A stretch of DNA of 54,716 bases, taken from positions 1 to 54,716 of the forward strand of contig DASYPP010000035.1 of NCBI GenBank assembly GCA_036006525.1, in the 5' to 3' direction. The position numbers and the translations under genes are program-made. The stretch comes from DASYPP01 sp036006525 (lineage in GTDB: Bacteria; Gemmatimonadota; Gemmatimonadetes; Gemmatimonadales; GWC2-71-9). A model generated the notes under the pieces. The model saw nothing but the letters and a program-made list of their open reading frames with translations. It searched no databases and was not told the DNA's origin. This document shows positions 25,105 to 32,858 of the stretch, in pieces. Positions within the stretch are counted from its first letter, which is position 1. Each line of letters starts with the position of its first letter.

Positions 25105-26628
25105 TTAACGCGGGGTAACCGGGGTGATCTCGGTCCGGCGGTTCCGGGTTCGTGCCTCGTCCGTGGTATCCTGCGTGACCAGGTTGTTCGCCCCATGCCC
25201 CTGGATACTGAGTTGGACGTCACGAACACCTTTGCTGATCAGGTACAGCCGGATTGCCTGGGCCCGGTCGGTGGAAAGCTTCTGGTTCTCAGCGGGGGGG
25301 ACCCGGTCCTGGGCGTTGCCGCCGATCTCCACCTTCAACTCCGGGCTGGCCACCAGCGCGGCCGCGATGCTGTCGAGTTGCGGGAGAGCTGTTGGGTTGA
25401 GCTTGCTGCTTCGGATGTCGAACGCGGTGCCGGGCACCGTCCAGGGTCCACTGGAGCCGGATGCAGCGGGTGCGGCCGGGGCGGTAGGCGTGGTATCTCG
25501 CGGCGCCCGTCTGGTCGTATCGGGAGCCACAACCGGGCAGCCCCACTGGTCCACCTTGGTCGCCGGCGGCGTGTTGGGGCAGAGGTCCGCTGCATCCGGG
25601 ACCCCATCCCGGTCAACGTCGATGGTGGGCGGGCAACCGAAAGAGTTAACGATGGTCCCCGGAGGGGTATCCGGACACCGGTCAATCCCGTCCAGTACCC
25701 GGTCGTTGTCCAGGTCCCCCGGGCAACCCAGCCGATCCACCGTGGCTCCGGTGGGGGTGCTGGAGCAGCGGTCCAGGCCATCGAGGACCCCGTCCTTGTC
25801 GGTATCAGAGGGGCAGCCATTGCGATCGACCGTCGCGCCGGGCGGAGTGTCGGGGCAACGGTCTATGCCGTCCAGCACGCCATCCCGGTCGGCGTCCTGG
25901 GGACAGCCGACCGCGTCGACCTGGGCTCCGGCCGGGCTTTGCGGGCAGCGATCGATCCCATCGAACACGCTGTCCTTGTCGGAATCCGAAGGGCAACCCC
26001 GGCCATCCACAATGGCGCCGACCGGAGTGTTACTGCACCGGTCGTAGCGATCGTATACCCCGTCCCCATCAGTGTCGGTAAGTGGTCGGCTCGCCAGCAT
26101 GAAGCTGAGCCCCGCGCCCATCGAGAAGTTGCTGAAGGATGGTGAGTTGCTCTTGCTGATCAGGGCTTCGGTGCGGAGCATCATGGTGGGCGAGAGCGCG
26201 AATCGCGCCCCGATCCCGCCGACCATGGCGTTGGAGGACCCGCAGATGGTGGAAGGGGCCACGTTGGCCGGGCAGCTGCCATAGCCCACCGTTCCGTAGC
26301 CGCCCTTCACATAGAGCGAGCTGTACAGTCCAAGCGGCACGTTATAAAGGGCAGCGAGCTCGATAGTGGTGACTGTCACGCCCTTCCCGTTCGCCGACTT
26401 GGGCGCCGCAATCCCACCCTCCAGCTCGAGCGTCATCCGGTTCCGCCATACCCAGTAGCCCACCCGTCCGGTCCCTCCGACGGAGCCGCCCAGCTCGGTC
26501 GCATTGTCGAAGCTCTGGTACGACCCCGCAACGCTCGTCTCAAAGCGATATTCCCGCTGGGCATGGGCCGTCCCTGGCAGGACGGCGCCAATAAGCGCAA
26601 GAACAACCCAGCGTGTCAGCGATCGCAT
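25105..26628 (-). CDS. OmpA-family outer-membrane protein with thrombospondin type-3 repeats
   Basis: ATG 26628 gives a signal peptide (RSLTRWVVLALIGAVLPGTA, then HAQ); the frame is open to 26736. The mature protein of about 480 residues has an N-terminal beta-barrel (residues about 25-200). Six calcium-binding TSP3 repeats follow, each of the form D-x-D-x-D-G-V-x-D-x-x-D-x-C-x-x-T-P with a terminal GC-P. A linker and an OmpA peptidoglycan-binding domain (VEIGGNAQDRVPPAENQKLS, IQGHGANNL) end it. It ties the outer membrane to the cell wall. The TSP3 region is encoded by a coarse tandem repeat at about 25540-26080. Confidence 0.95.
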   Translation of the reverse strand: MRSLTRWVVLALIGAVLPGTAHAQREYRFETSVAGSYQSFDNATELGGSVGGTGRVGYWVWRNRMTLELEGGIAAPKSANGKGVTVTTIELAALYNVPLGLYSSLYVKGGYGTVGYGSCPANVAPSTICGSSNAMVGGIGARFALSPTMMLRTEALISKSNSPSFSNFSMGAGLSFMLASRPLTDTDGDGVYDRYDRCSNTPVGAIVDGRGCPSDSDKDSVFDGIDRCPQSPAGAQVDAVGCPQDADRDGVLDGIDRCPDTPPGATVDRNGCPSDTDKDGVLDGLDRCSSTPTGATVDRLGCPGDLDNDRVLDGIDRCPDTPPGTIVNSFGCPPTIDVDRDGVPDAADLCPNTPPATKVDQWGCPVVAPDTTRRAPRDTTPTAPAAPAASGSSGPWTVPGTAFDIRSSKLNPTALPQLDSIAAALVASPELKVEIGGNAQDRVPPAENQKLSTDRAQAIRLYLISKGVRDVQLSIQGHGANNLVTQDTTDEARTRNRRTEITPVTPR

Positions 26629-26729
26629 CAGGCCTTGGACCAGTGAAATGGAGGCTGCCGGGTGCCGCCTTCGCACCCTGTATCCCGCTAACATGATAAC
26701 CTCGTGGCGATCAGGGCAAGATCGGGGAC

Positions 26730-26758
26730 TTGGCATGACGGCATCGGATGGCTACGAT
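26730..26758 (+). promoter_or_regulatory. Candidate sigma-70-type promoter for the selenoprotein gene
   Basis: TTGGCA (26730-26735) and TACGAT (26753-26758) match the -35 and -10 boxes at four of six positions or better, with the ideal 17-nt spacing. Transcription would begin near 26765, about 30 nt upstream of the ATG at 26795, in the divergent gap with the TSP3-OmpA gene. Confidence 0.45.
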
Positions 26759-26794
26759 TCGCCCTCGAGACCACTCTGTTACGGATGTAAACGC

Positions 26795-27028
26795 ATGAAA
26801 ATGACTATCGAGTTCTGCGTCGTTTGAAACTACCACCCCCGGGCGGCCGGTCTGGCCGCCGAGCTGAAACAGGCTTACCCCGACAGCGAAGTCTTACTGT
26901 CGGAGTCCTCGGGCGGTGTGTTTGAGGTCACAGTGGACAACGATCTGGTCTTTTCCAAGAGAAAACTCAAGCGCCATGCGGAACCCGGGGAGGTCCTCGA
27001 TCTCATCCGCCGGCGTTCCAGGCCCTGA
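26795..27028 (+). CDS. SelW-like (Rdx family) selenoprotein with UGA-encoded selenocysteine
   Basis: Reading from ATG 26795 (or ATG 26801) gives MKMTIEFCVV, then TGA at 26825-26827, then NYHPRAAGLAAELKQAYPDS and so on to TGA at 27026-27028, 77 codons in all. With UGA read as selenocysteine, the N-terminus has the C-V-V-U redox motif of the SelT/SelW/SelH thioredoxin-like family. The rest (SSGGVFEVTVDNDLVFSKRK, HAEPGEVLDLI) fits the family's conserved G-G-x-F-E-V and V-F-S-K-R blocks. A bacterial SECIS-like hairpin follows the UGA. The coding match runs in one frame on both sides, so the TGA is not a random stop. Likely a cytoplasmic thiol/selenol oxidoreductase. It lies 37 nt upstream of pfkA. 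No sel genes are in the window. Confidence 0.88.
26842..26860 (+). promoter_or_regulatory. Bacterial SECIS hairpin for UGA 26825
   Basis: GGCGGCC (26842-26848) and GGCCGCC (26854-26860) form a perfect 7-bp stem closing the loop GGUCU (26849-26853). The loop begins 22 nt after the UGA, inside the 16-37 nt window usual for bacterial SECIS elements. The GGUCU loop matches the apical loop of the E. coli fdhF SECIS, including the essential G-U bound by SelB. Confidence 0.85.
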
Positions 27029-27065
27029 CCCGGAGCGATTCCTTACCCTCATGCTGATTGGCTAA

Positions 27066-28145
27066 GTGCGCATCGCCATATCAACCGGCGGCGGCGACGC
27101 TCCCGGTCTCAACGCAGTCATTCGTGCCATCGTGTTGTCGGCCCACCAGCGGGGGTGGCAGAGCTACGGTATCCGGAACGGGTATGACGGGCTGCTGGAA
27201 AATGCCGGCATCATCAATCTCGGCCCTCGCGAAGTCCGCGGTATCACCCACCTCGGCGGCACCATCCTCGGCACCACCAACCGGGGGAACCCCTTTCACT
27301 ATTGCCGTACGGCGCCCGATGGCACCGAGACCGAGATCGACCGCTCCGACGAGCTGGTCTCGGCATTCCAGGCCAGCGGGTTCGAAGCCCTGATCTCGAT
27401 CGGGGGTGACGGCAGCCTTTCCATTGCGCATGAGCTGTGGAAGAAGGGGCTGCCGGTGATCGGAGTCCCCAAGACCATCGACAACGACGTGGTCGGGACC
27501 CTGGCCTCCTTCGGCTTTGATACCGCGGTCAGCACGGCGACCGACGCGATCGACAAGCTCCACTCCACGGCCGAGAGTCACCAGCGGGTCATGGTGGTCG
27601 AGCTGATGGGCCGCTATGCCGGGTGGATCGCGCTCCACAGCGGGATCTCGTCTTCGGCCGACGCCATCCTGATTCCTGAAATACCGTTTGATGTGGACAA
27701 GGTCTGCGCCAAGGTCATGCAGCGGGAGCGCCAGGGGCGGAACTTCAGTATCGTGGTCGTGGCCGAGGGCGCGGTGCCGGTTGGCGGGAGCGTGGTGCTC
27801 CTCGAGCGGCGCCAGGTCGGATCGCCCGACCGGCTGGGTGGAATCGGCAGCCAGGTCGCCCGGGCCATTCATGAGCGCACCGGGAAGGAAACTCGTTCCC
27901 TGGTGCTGGGCCACCTCCAACGCGGCGGTTCGCCCACCACCTTCGACCGGTTGCTCGGCCTCCGGTTCGGGGCTGCGGCGGTGCGGGCGGTGGCAGCCAG
28001 CGATTTCGGCGTGATGATCGCCTACCAGCCGCCCCGGATTACCCACGTTCCGCTCGACGAGGTCATCGGCCGGGCCAAGAATGTTCCGCTCGATTCCGAT
28101 ACCGTCCTCACGGCCCGGGAACTGGGGATCAGCCTCGGCGACTGA
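27066..28145 (+). CDS. pfkA: 6-phosphofructokinase (G104/K124-type)
   Basis: A 359-residue enzyme starting at GTG 27066 (V-R-I-A-I-S-T-G-G-G-D-A-P-G-L-N). It phosphorylates fructose 6-phosphate in glycolysis. Key motifs are ISTGGGDAPGLNAVIR, SIGGDGSLSIAHEL (the Gly after GGD favours ATP over pyrophosphate), GVPKTIDNDVVGT (Lys where the E. coli ATP enzyme has Gly; Asp of TIDND is catalytic), VELMGRYAGWIA and GHLQRGGSPTTFDR. The Gly/Lys pair is the mixed type known from group III enzymes of actinobacteria such as the ATP-dependent Streptomyces enzyme. ATP use is likely, but PPi cannot be excluded. Confidence 0.93.
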   Translation: MRIAISTGGGDAPGLNAVIRAIVLSAHQRGWQSYGIRNGYDGLLENAGIINLGPREVRGITHLGGTILGTTNRGNPFHYCRTAPDGTETEIDRSDELVSAFQASGFEALISIGGDGSLSIAHELWKKGLPVIGVPKTIDNDVVGTLASFGFDTAVSTATDAIDKLHSTAESHQRVMVVELMGRYAGWIALHSGISSSADAILIPEIPFDVDKVCAKVMQRERQGRNFSIVVVAEGAVPVGGSVVLLERRQVGSPDRLGGIGSQVARAIHERTGKETRSLVLGHLQRGGSPTTFDRLLGLRFGAAAVRAVAASDFGVMIAYQPPRITHVPLDEVIGRAKNVPLDSDTVLTARELGISLGD

Positions 28146-28250
28146 GTCTTCTTGCGCCCGTCCTGCCCGGCGGTACATTGGCTGGGCGCCATCGCAAGTT
28201 CCTTCCTTCCAGCTTGTTGCTGGCCCACGAACCTCTTCGGGGGATTGGTC

Positions 28251-28955
28251 ATGCCCGCTCGCCTCCGCCCTTCTGCCGCCGTCCTCGTCTTGCTGCTGAC
28301 TGGGCTGTTCTCGGGCGCAGCTGCCCAGGATCGGCTGCTCACCTTGTCTGACCTGAGTCCCGACCTCGCGCACCTGATCGGGGGAACCCCGCTCGATTTC
28401 GTTGCCACGGCCAGGATCACCTACGGGGTCACCGGCAATTCCAGCTACGATGATTTCTTCCGGAACTCCGCGGTTTCCTACGGCGGGTTCATGGTCGGCC
28501 GCCGGCTTACCAACCAGGCGACGTTGAACCTGAAGAAGTACGCCCGGAGCAAGATGGCCGTCGCCGAGATGCACGACCAGATCGCTGAATTGACTCAGGG
28601 CGCGGATACCGCGAACTGGACGACCGAGCAGTCCCTGGCGGTGCTCGCCGCGGCGAAGAAACGGGATCAGCTCTCGGCCGAAGAATCGGCTTACATGCTG
28701 AGCATGGCCGCTAACATGGCCGCCGCCATTCCGATGGTCGAGGCGTCGGTCAGCTCCAGCACCCAGCTCGCCGGAACCGCGTCCGGCCTGGTGAGCGGCG
28801 CCCGCTCCGCGTTTGGAGTCCTCAAGGCCGCCGGCATCAGCCGGAACGTGCAGCAGAGCGCTGACCGTATTTCCACCATTCCCACCGAGGGGCCCAAGCT
28901 GGTCGAATCCATGCTGGTCCTCTCCAAGGGCCTCGCCATGATCAACGGCAACTGA
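28251..28955 (+). CDS. Secreted helical protein of unknown function paired with a CsgG-like protein
   Basis: ATG 28251 follows GGGGGATTGGTC and starts a signal peptide (MPARLRPSAAVLVLLLTGLF, cleaved at AAAQ); the frame is open to 28152. The mature part of about 208 residues is mostly helical and Ala/Ser-rich (LSDLSPDLAHLIGGTPLDF, TTEQSLAVLAAAKKRDQLSA, YMLSMAANMAAAIPMVEASV). I do not recognise a family. Its stop overlaps the next start as TGATG, so it is tightly coupled to the CsgG/FlgT-like gene and probably works with it in the periplasm. Confidence 0.7.
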   Translation: MPARLRPSAAVLVLLLTGLFSGAAAQDRLLTLSDLSPDLAHLIGGTPLDFVATARITYGVTGNSSYDDFFRNSAVSYGGFMVGRRLTNQATLNLKKYARSKMAVAEMHDQIAELTQGADTANWTTEQSLAVLAAAKKRDQLSAEESAYMLSMAANMAAAIPMVEASVSSSTQLAGTASGLVSGARSAFGVLKAAGISRNVQQSADRISTIPTEGPKLVESMLVLSKGLAMINGN

Positions 28956-29881
28956 TGCGCCGCTCGGTCCGGCTCGCCGCCGTCCTGGCTCTCGCGTTTC
29001 CCGCCGTGGTCCGGGCCCAGCGGCCGGTGCCGCTGGTGCTGCCGCCGGGATGGAACGACTCCTGGTTTGAGAAACTCGACCAGGGCCAGCAGCCGCGTAC
29101 CGTCGTGGCGGTGATGAACTTCGCCGGCGCCGAGGTGCTGGAGCAGCGGCTCCAGATCCAGATCTCCGATGCTCTGGTGACCTCGATGGTGCAGGCCGGC
29201 CGTTTCGACGTGGTCGAACGGCAACGGCTCGACCTCGTCATGAATGAGCAGAACCTGCATCAGCGGGGGTTGGTGGATCCCGCAACCGCCGCGCGGGTCG
29301 GCAAGATCCTGGGGGCACAGCTCGTGGTCTATGGCGTGCTGACCGGGGCGACGGAACAGAAGATCGACAAGTTCTCCTATGATCTGATCCGTATCGAAGT
29401 CTCCATGGATGTCCGGGCGGTCGACGTTTCGACCGGAAAGGTGGCGATTTCCGAAACCGCCAAAGGAACGGCGGAAGCGCGGATCATCACCAGCGCCGAC
29501 GGCACCATCCTCAGCGGACCCACCAACTACGATCCGCTCTACCACGAGGCGTCCCGCCAGGCGCTCGATCGCGCGGCGGCACTGGTCTCCGGGGCGGTTC
29601 CGCTGGTTGGATTCGTGGTCGCCACGGAGAACCGTACCGTGACGCTTGACCTGGGGGAAAGCCGGGGCGTCAAGACGGGCGATACCTTCATCGTCTTCCG
29701 TCGTGGCGAGCCTTTACTGCACCCGGTGAGTCACGCGCAAATCGGCTGGAACAAGACTGTCCTCGCCGCCATCCAGGTAACCGACACCGAAAACGATCTT
29801 TCCCACGGACGCATCCTCAACATCGCCTCCGGCGCCGAGCTCAAGCCTGGAGACCTGGTCATCCTGCGACCTTCCTCCTGA
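28955..29881 (+). CDS. CsgG/LpoB-like protein with FlgT-C-like domain
   Basis: A 308-residue exported protein (signal MRRSVRLAAVLALAFPAVVR, cleaved at RAQ). Residues about 45-215 carry the CsgG-type fold: VVAVMNFAGAEVLEQRLQIQ, VTSMVQAGRFDVVERQRLDL, VGKILGAQLVVYGVLTGATE and AVDVSTGKVAISET. The last 100 residues (GFVVATENRTVTLDLGESRG, GDTFIVFRRGEPLLHP, ELKPGDLVIL) resemble the C-terminal domain of the flagellar protein FlgT. The protein lacks the lipobox Cys of true CsgG, so it is probably soluble in the periplasm. It may form part of an envelope scaffold with the coupled upstream protein (inference). Confidence 0.85.
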   Translation: MRRSVRLAAVLALAFPAVVRAQRPVPLVLPPGWNDSWFEKLDQGQQPRTVVAVMNFAGAEVLEQRLQIQISDALVTSMVQAGRFDVVERQRLDLVMNEQNLHQRGLVDPATAARVGKILGAQLVVYGVLTGATEQKIDKFSYDLIRIEVSMDVRAVDVSTGKVAISETAKGTAEARIITSADGTILSGPTNYDPLYHEASRQALDRAAALVSGAVPLVGFVVATENRTVTLDLGESRGVKTGDTFIVFRRGEPLLHPVSHAQIGWNKTVLAAIQVTDTENDLSHGRILNIASGAELKPGDLVILRPSS

Positions 29882-29894
29882 TCGCCTCACCGTC

Positions 29895-30470
29895 GTGATC
29901 ACCAAGGCGGAAGTCCGCCAGCAGGGTCTCGTGGCCCGGGAAGGCGTAACCGATCGGGACGCGGCCAGTCGCGCGATCCAGGACGGGGTCATCGCGCTGC
30001 CCGAGTTTGCCGCTGCGAGCACCATCCTCACCTACATTGGTGTGCGCACCGAGGTGGCGACCGACGCCATCCTGGCCGAGGCGCTACATCGCCGGAAACG
30101 CGTCGCTGCCCCCTACGTGACACCCGAGGGGTTGCGCGCATCCTTTATTGAAGGAAAGGGTGACCTGGTGCCGGCCCGGTTCGGCCTGGTGGAGCCGGCA
30201 GATCGGATCAAGCAGGATCCGCTTCGGAGCTGTGCGCCGGGGGAAGTGGATCTCTTCATAGTTCCCGGCCTGGCCTTCGACCGCGCTGGGGGTCGAGTCG
30301 GGTTTGGAAGGGCCTACTATGACCGGTTGCTCGCCCACGCCAGTCCCAACGCGCGTTTTGTCGCGGTCTGCTTTCACAGTCAACTGATGCCCGAGGTGCC
30401 GATGATCGAGCACGATATCCCGATGCACCTGATCGTCACTGAACGCGAAACGATCCATCCAATCAGGTAG
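29895..30470 (+). CDS. 5-formyltetrahydrofolate cyclo-ligase
   Basis: A 191-residue enzyme starting at GTG 29895. It converts 5-formyl-THF to 5,10-methenyl-THF using ATP, recycling a storage form of folate in the cytoplasm. Family motifs are ILTYIGVRTEVATDAI, the signature VPGLAFDRAGGRVGFGRAYY and VAVCFHSQLMPEVPMIEHD. Length and motif order are normal (YgfA/MTHFS family). It faces the folate/pterin operon 30490-33353 across a repeat, so the region gathers folate genes on both strands. Confidence 0.93.
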   Translation: MITKAEVRQQGLVAREGVTDRDAASRAIQDGVIALPEFAAASTILTYIGVRTEVATDAILAEALHRRKRVAAPYVTPEGLRASFIEGKGDLVPARFGLVEPADRIKQDPLRSCAPGEVDLFIVPGLAFDRAGGRVGFGRAYYDRLLAHASPNARFVAVCFHSQLMPEVPMIEHDIPMHLIVTERETIHPIR

Positions 30471-30473
30471 TTC

Positions 30474-30505
30474 TTACCGCCTTACCGCCTTACCGTCCTA
30501 CCGTC
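30474..30505. repeat. GGCGGTAA-word array, copy 2 (overlaps pabA stop)
   Basis: Four contiguous words TTACCGCC, TTACCGCC, TTACCGTC and CTACCGTC (minus-strand GGCGGTAA type), preceded by AGTTC exactly as in the right arm at 3014-3045. The first two words lie between the convergent stops. The last two encode the final residues T-V-G-R of PabA, and the TAA within a word is its stop codon. Only one orientation is present here, so it cannot fold back on itself. Confidence 0.85.
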
Positions 30506-31059
30506 AGGAAGTTCCTGAGCAGTTGGTGCCCGCACTCGGTGAGCACCGACTCGGGATGAAATTGCACGCCGAAAACCGGGTACTCCCGATGAGCCAATCC
30601 CATGATCTCGCCGTCCGGCGTCTCCGCGGTTACCCGGAGCGCGCCGGGCAGGTCGTCCCGGGAGACCGCCAGTGAATGGTACCGGGTCGCCCGGAACGGA
30701 TTGGGCAACCCGGCAAAGACGCCGCCGTCCTGGTGCCTGATCTCACTGGTCTTGCCGTGAGTCGGCCGCTGTGCCCGGACGATCGTGCCGCCGTACACCG
30801 CGCCGATACATTGGTGGCCCAGGCACACGCCGAGGATCGGGATCGTTGCGCCGAAGGCGGTGATGATCTCGTTGGAGACTCCGGCTTCCGCCGGCGTGCG
30901 GGGGCCCGGTGAAATAATGATGTGGCTGGGCCGAAGCGCCCGGACCGTTCCGACAGTGATGTCGTCGTTTCGATGGACGACTGCTTCCTCCCCCAGCTCT
31001 CGCACGTAGCGCGCCAGGTTGAACACGAACGAATCGTAGTTGTCGACCAGGAGAATCAT
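30490..31059 (-). CDS. pabA: Aminodeoxychorismate/anthranilate synthase glutaminase subunit
   Basis: A 189-residue class-I glutamine amidotransferase. Nucleophile Cys sits in LGVCLGHQCIGAVYGG, the His-Glu pair in GVQFHPESVL, and the oxyanion region in IISPGPRTPAEAG. It supplies ammonia to its synthase partner. Start ATG 31059 overlaps the partner's stop as ATGA. The partner is PabB-like, so the main product is likely aminodeoxychorismate for folate; such subunits often also serve TrpE. The last codons and TAA stop are built from GGCGGTAA words. Confidence 0.93.
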   Translation of the reverse strand: MILLVDNYDSFVFNLARYVRELGEEAVVHRNDDITVGTVRALRPSHIIISPGPRTPAEAGVSNEIITAFGATIPILGVCLGHQCIGAVYGGTIVRAQRPTHGKTSEIRHQDGGVFAGLPNPFRATRYHSLAVSRDDLPGALRVTAETPDGEIMGLAHREYPVFGVQFHPESVLTECGHQLLRNFLTVGR

Positions 31060-32507
31060 TCGGGAGTAAGTGCGGCGATGATCGCGCGAGCCTTGTCCAG
31101 GGTCTCCTGGTACTCCGCTCCGGGATTCGAGTCGGCCACCACGCCGCCGCCGGCGTGGAAATAGGCCTTTTCCCCTGACAGCACGCAGGTCCGGATGGCG
31201 ATGCTGGTGTCCATGGCGCCGCTCAAGCTCCAGTACCCGATCGCGCCGGTGTAGGGACCCCGCGCCGTGGGCTCCAGCTCCGCGATGATCTCCATCGCGC
31301 GAATCTTGGGAGCGCCGGTGATCGACCCGCCGGGAAAGGCGGCCCGCACCAGATCCACCCAGGTCTGTCCTGCCGCCAACCGGCCGGTCACGATGGACAC
31401 CAGGTGGTGTACCGTGGGATGGCTCTCCACCGCGAGCAGGGAAGGAACCTCGACACTCCCCGGTTCACAGACCCGGGACAGGTCGTTCCGCAGCAGGTCC
31501 ACGATCATCACGTTCTCGGCCCTGTCCTTCTCGCTGCGTTCCAGCTCGGTGCGGAGCCGGAGGTCTTCCGCCGGGTCAGCACTCCGGGGCCGGGTGCCCT
31601 TGATTGGACGGGTCTCGACTTGACGACTGACAGGATCGAAATGGAGGAACCGCTCGGGCGACGCACTGGCAATGACGTAGTCATCGAAAACCAGGAGAGC
31701 CGCGAAAGGAGCCGGAGTCCGTTCCCGGAGCCGCCGGTAGAAGCGGAAGGGGTCCGCCCCGAGCGGTCCCTCAAACCGTTGCGACAGGTTCACCTGGAAC
31801 ACGTCCCCCGCCAGGATGTACTCCACAATCCGGGCGACAGCCGCCTCATATCCGGGCCGGGTGAAGGTGGAGCGCAGCCAGGCAGGTCCATCGGACACCG
31901 CAAAGGTGGGTGGCTCGGCCGAGCTGGCATCCCGGGCGATGCGGTCCTTCGGATTGAGGCTGTCCTTGAGCGCGGCCTGGACGAAACGCATCCGTTCCGC
32001 GGCCCGCCGATCACGCGCCGTTCCCACGTCGGGCATGCCGGTGGAGATGATCCACGCTTTCTGCTCGACATGGTCCCACGCGACGGTCCAGTCGTAAATG
32101 CCGACGCAGGCATCCGGAATCTCGGGTCCGCTTCCCCGGGCGCGAGGCACCTGCTCGAAACTGCCTCCCAGCTCGTAGCCGAGAAACCCCGCGGCCCCGC
32201 CCTGGAACGGGGGGAGGCCGGGAACCGCCTCCTGCGCGAAAGGGGCCAGCAAGTCGTACGCTGCCTGCATCGGATCGACCTCGATCTCCAACGACTCGGC
32301 GCGCAAGGGCATCGACCTGGTCGTGCGCCGCTTGCGGCTGCGAACCACGTAGCAGGGATCGGCGGCAAGAAAGGAGTATCGGCTGGCGGTAGAGGCGGGA
32401 GCCGCGCTCTCGAGAAGAATCAGGTGGGGCAAACCGGACAATCGAGAAGCCGCTTCAGCGGGAGCCGGCGCAGCCTCCAGCTGATGAACCAGGGGAAGGG
32501 AGCTCAC
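31056..32507 (-). CDS. pabB: Aminodeoxychorismate synthase component I
   Basis: A 483-residue chorismate-binding enzyme. GTG 32507 overlaps the upstream pterin dehydratase stop as GTGA. The C-terminal chorismate-binding domain has TRPIKGTRPR, NVMIVDLLRNDLSRVCEPGS, FPGGSITGAPKIRAMEII, YTGAIGYWSL and FHAGGGVVADSNPGAEYQET. Lys in PIKGT is the mark of PabB, where anthranilate synthase (TrpE) has Ala. It therefore should aminate chorismate at C4 for folate synthesis. No PabC-type lyase domain is fused, so the lyase must lie elsewhere. Confidence 0.92.
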   Translation of the reverse strand: MSSLPLVHQLEAAPAPAEAASRLSGLPHLILLESAAPASTASRYSFLAADPCYVVRSRKRRTTRSMPLRAESLEIEVDPMQAAYDLLAPFAQEAVPGLPPFQGGAAGFLGYELGGSFEQVPRARGSGPEIPDACVGIYDWTVAWDHVEQKAWIISTGMPDVGTARDRRAAERMRFVQAALKDSLNPKDRIARDASSAEPPTFAVSDGPAWLRSTFTRPGYEAAVARIVEYILAGDVFQVNLSQRFEGPLGADPFRFYRRLRERTPAPFAALLVFDDYVIASASPERFLHFDPVSRQVETRPIKGTRPRSADPAEDLRLRTELERSEKDRAENVMIVDLLRNDLSRVCEPGSVEVPSLLAVESHPTVHHLVSIVTGRLAAGQTWVDLVRAAFPGGSITGAPKIRAMEIIAELEPTARGPYTGAIGYWSLSGAMDTSIAIRTCVLSGEKAYFHAGGGVVADSNPGAEYQETLDKARAIIAALTPE

Positions 32508-32857
32508 TCTCCGCGTGCGGTCGGTTTCGGAGATCCCCGGAGGGCGCTGCCTTTGTCGGGGTGCCAGAGCACCGTTTGCTCAATCAGCTTCGCGGTCGCG
32601 AAGTCCTTGTCCGTGATGCCCTTCGCGCTGTGGGTCCAGAGCTTCACGGTGACCTTGGGCCAGGAGACCTCGAGATCGGGATGGTGTCCGGCGGTCTCAC
32701 AGACATAGGCGATCGCATTCACCACCAGCATCGTGCTTTTCCAGCCGTCGGTCGCATAGGTTCGGAAGATGGTCTGGCCATTATAGCCCCAGCCGGGTAG
32801 TTCTTTCAGCCGGCCCGTAATCTCGGCCTTGTCGCAGGTTCGCTCGGTAGTTGCCAT
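32504..32857 (-). CDS. phhB: 4a-hydroxytetrahydrobiopterin dehydratase (pterin carbinolamine dehydratase)
   Basis: A 117-residue protein. It has the core motif of the family, NAIAYVCETAGHHPDLEVSW (the H-H-P stretch is catalytic), followed by VTVKLWTHSAKGITDKDFA. It dehydrates 4a-hydroxy-pterin, normally made by aromatic amino acid hydroxylases. Here it sits between a PTPS-family gene (1-nt gap upstream) and pabB (GTGA overlap), with no hydroxylase in view, so it may serve folate or molybdopterin-related pterin metabolism (inference). Confidence 0.93.
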   Translation of the reverse strand: MATTERTCDKAEITGRLKELPGWGYNGQTIFRTYATDGWKSTMLVVNAIAYVCETAGHHPDLEVSWPKVTVKLWTHSAKGITDKDFATAKLIEQTVLWHPDKGSALRGSPKPTARGE

Positions 32858-32858
32858 G

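Noticed and set aside
25540..26080. Tandem DNA repeat in the TSP3 region as a separate element
   Set aside because: It reflects the protein-level TSP3 repeats, in frame and diverged, not a mobile or intergenic repeat.
26504..26827. 107-residue plus-strand frame ending at TGA 26827
   Set aside because: Most of it is antisense to the TSP3-OmpA start. Only its last codons (M-K-M-T-I-E-F-C-V-V) are real, as the N-terminus of the selenoprotein that reads through the TGA.
27081..28574. 497-residue minus-strand frame opposite pfkA
   Set aside because: Overlaps a strong enzyme gene entirely; composition typical of antisense frames.
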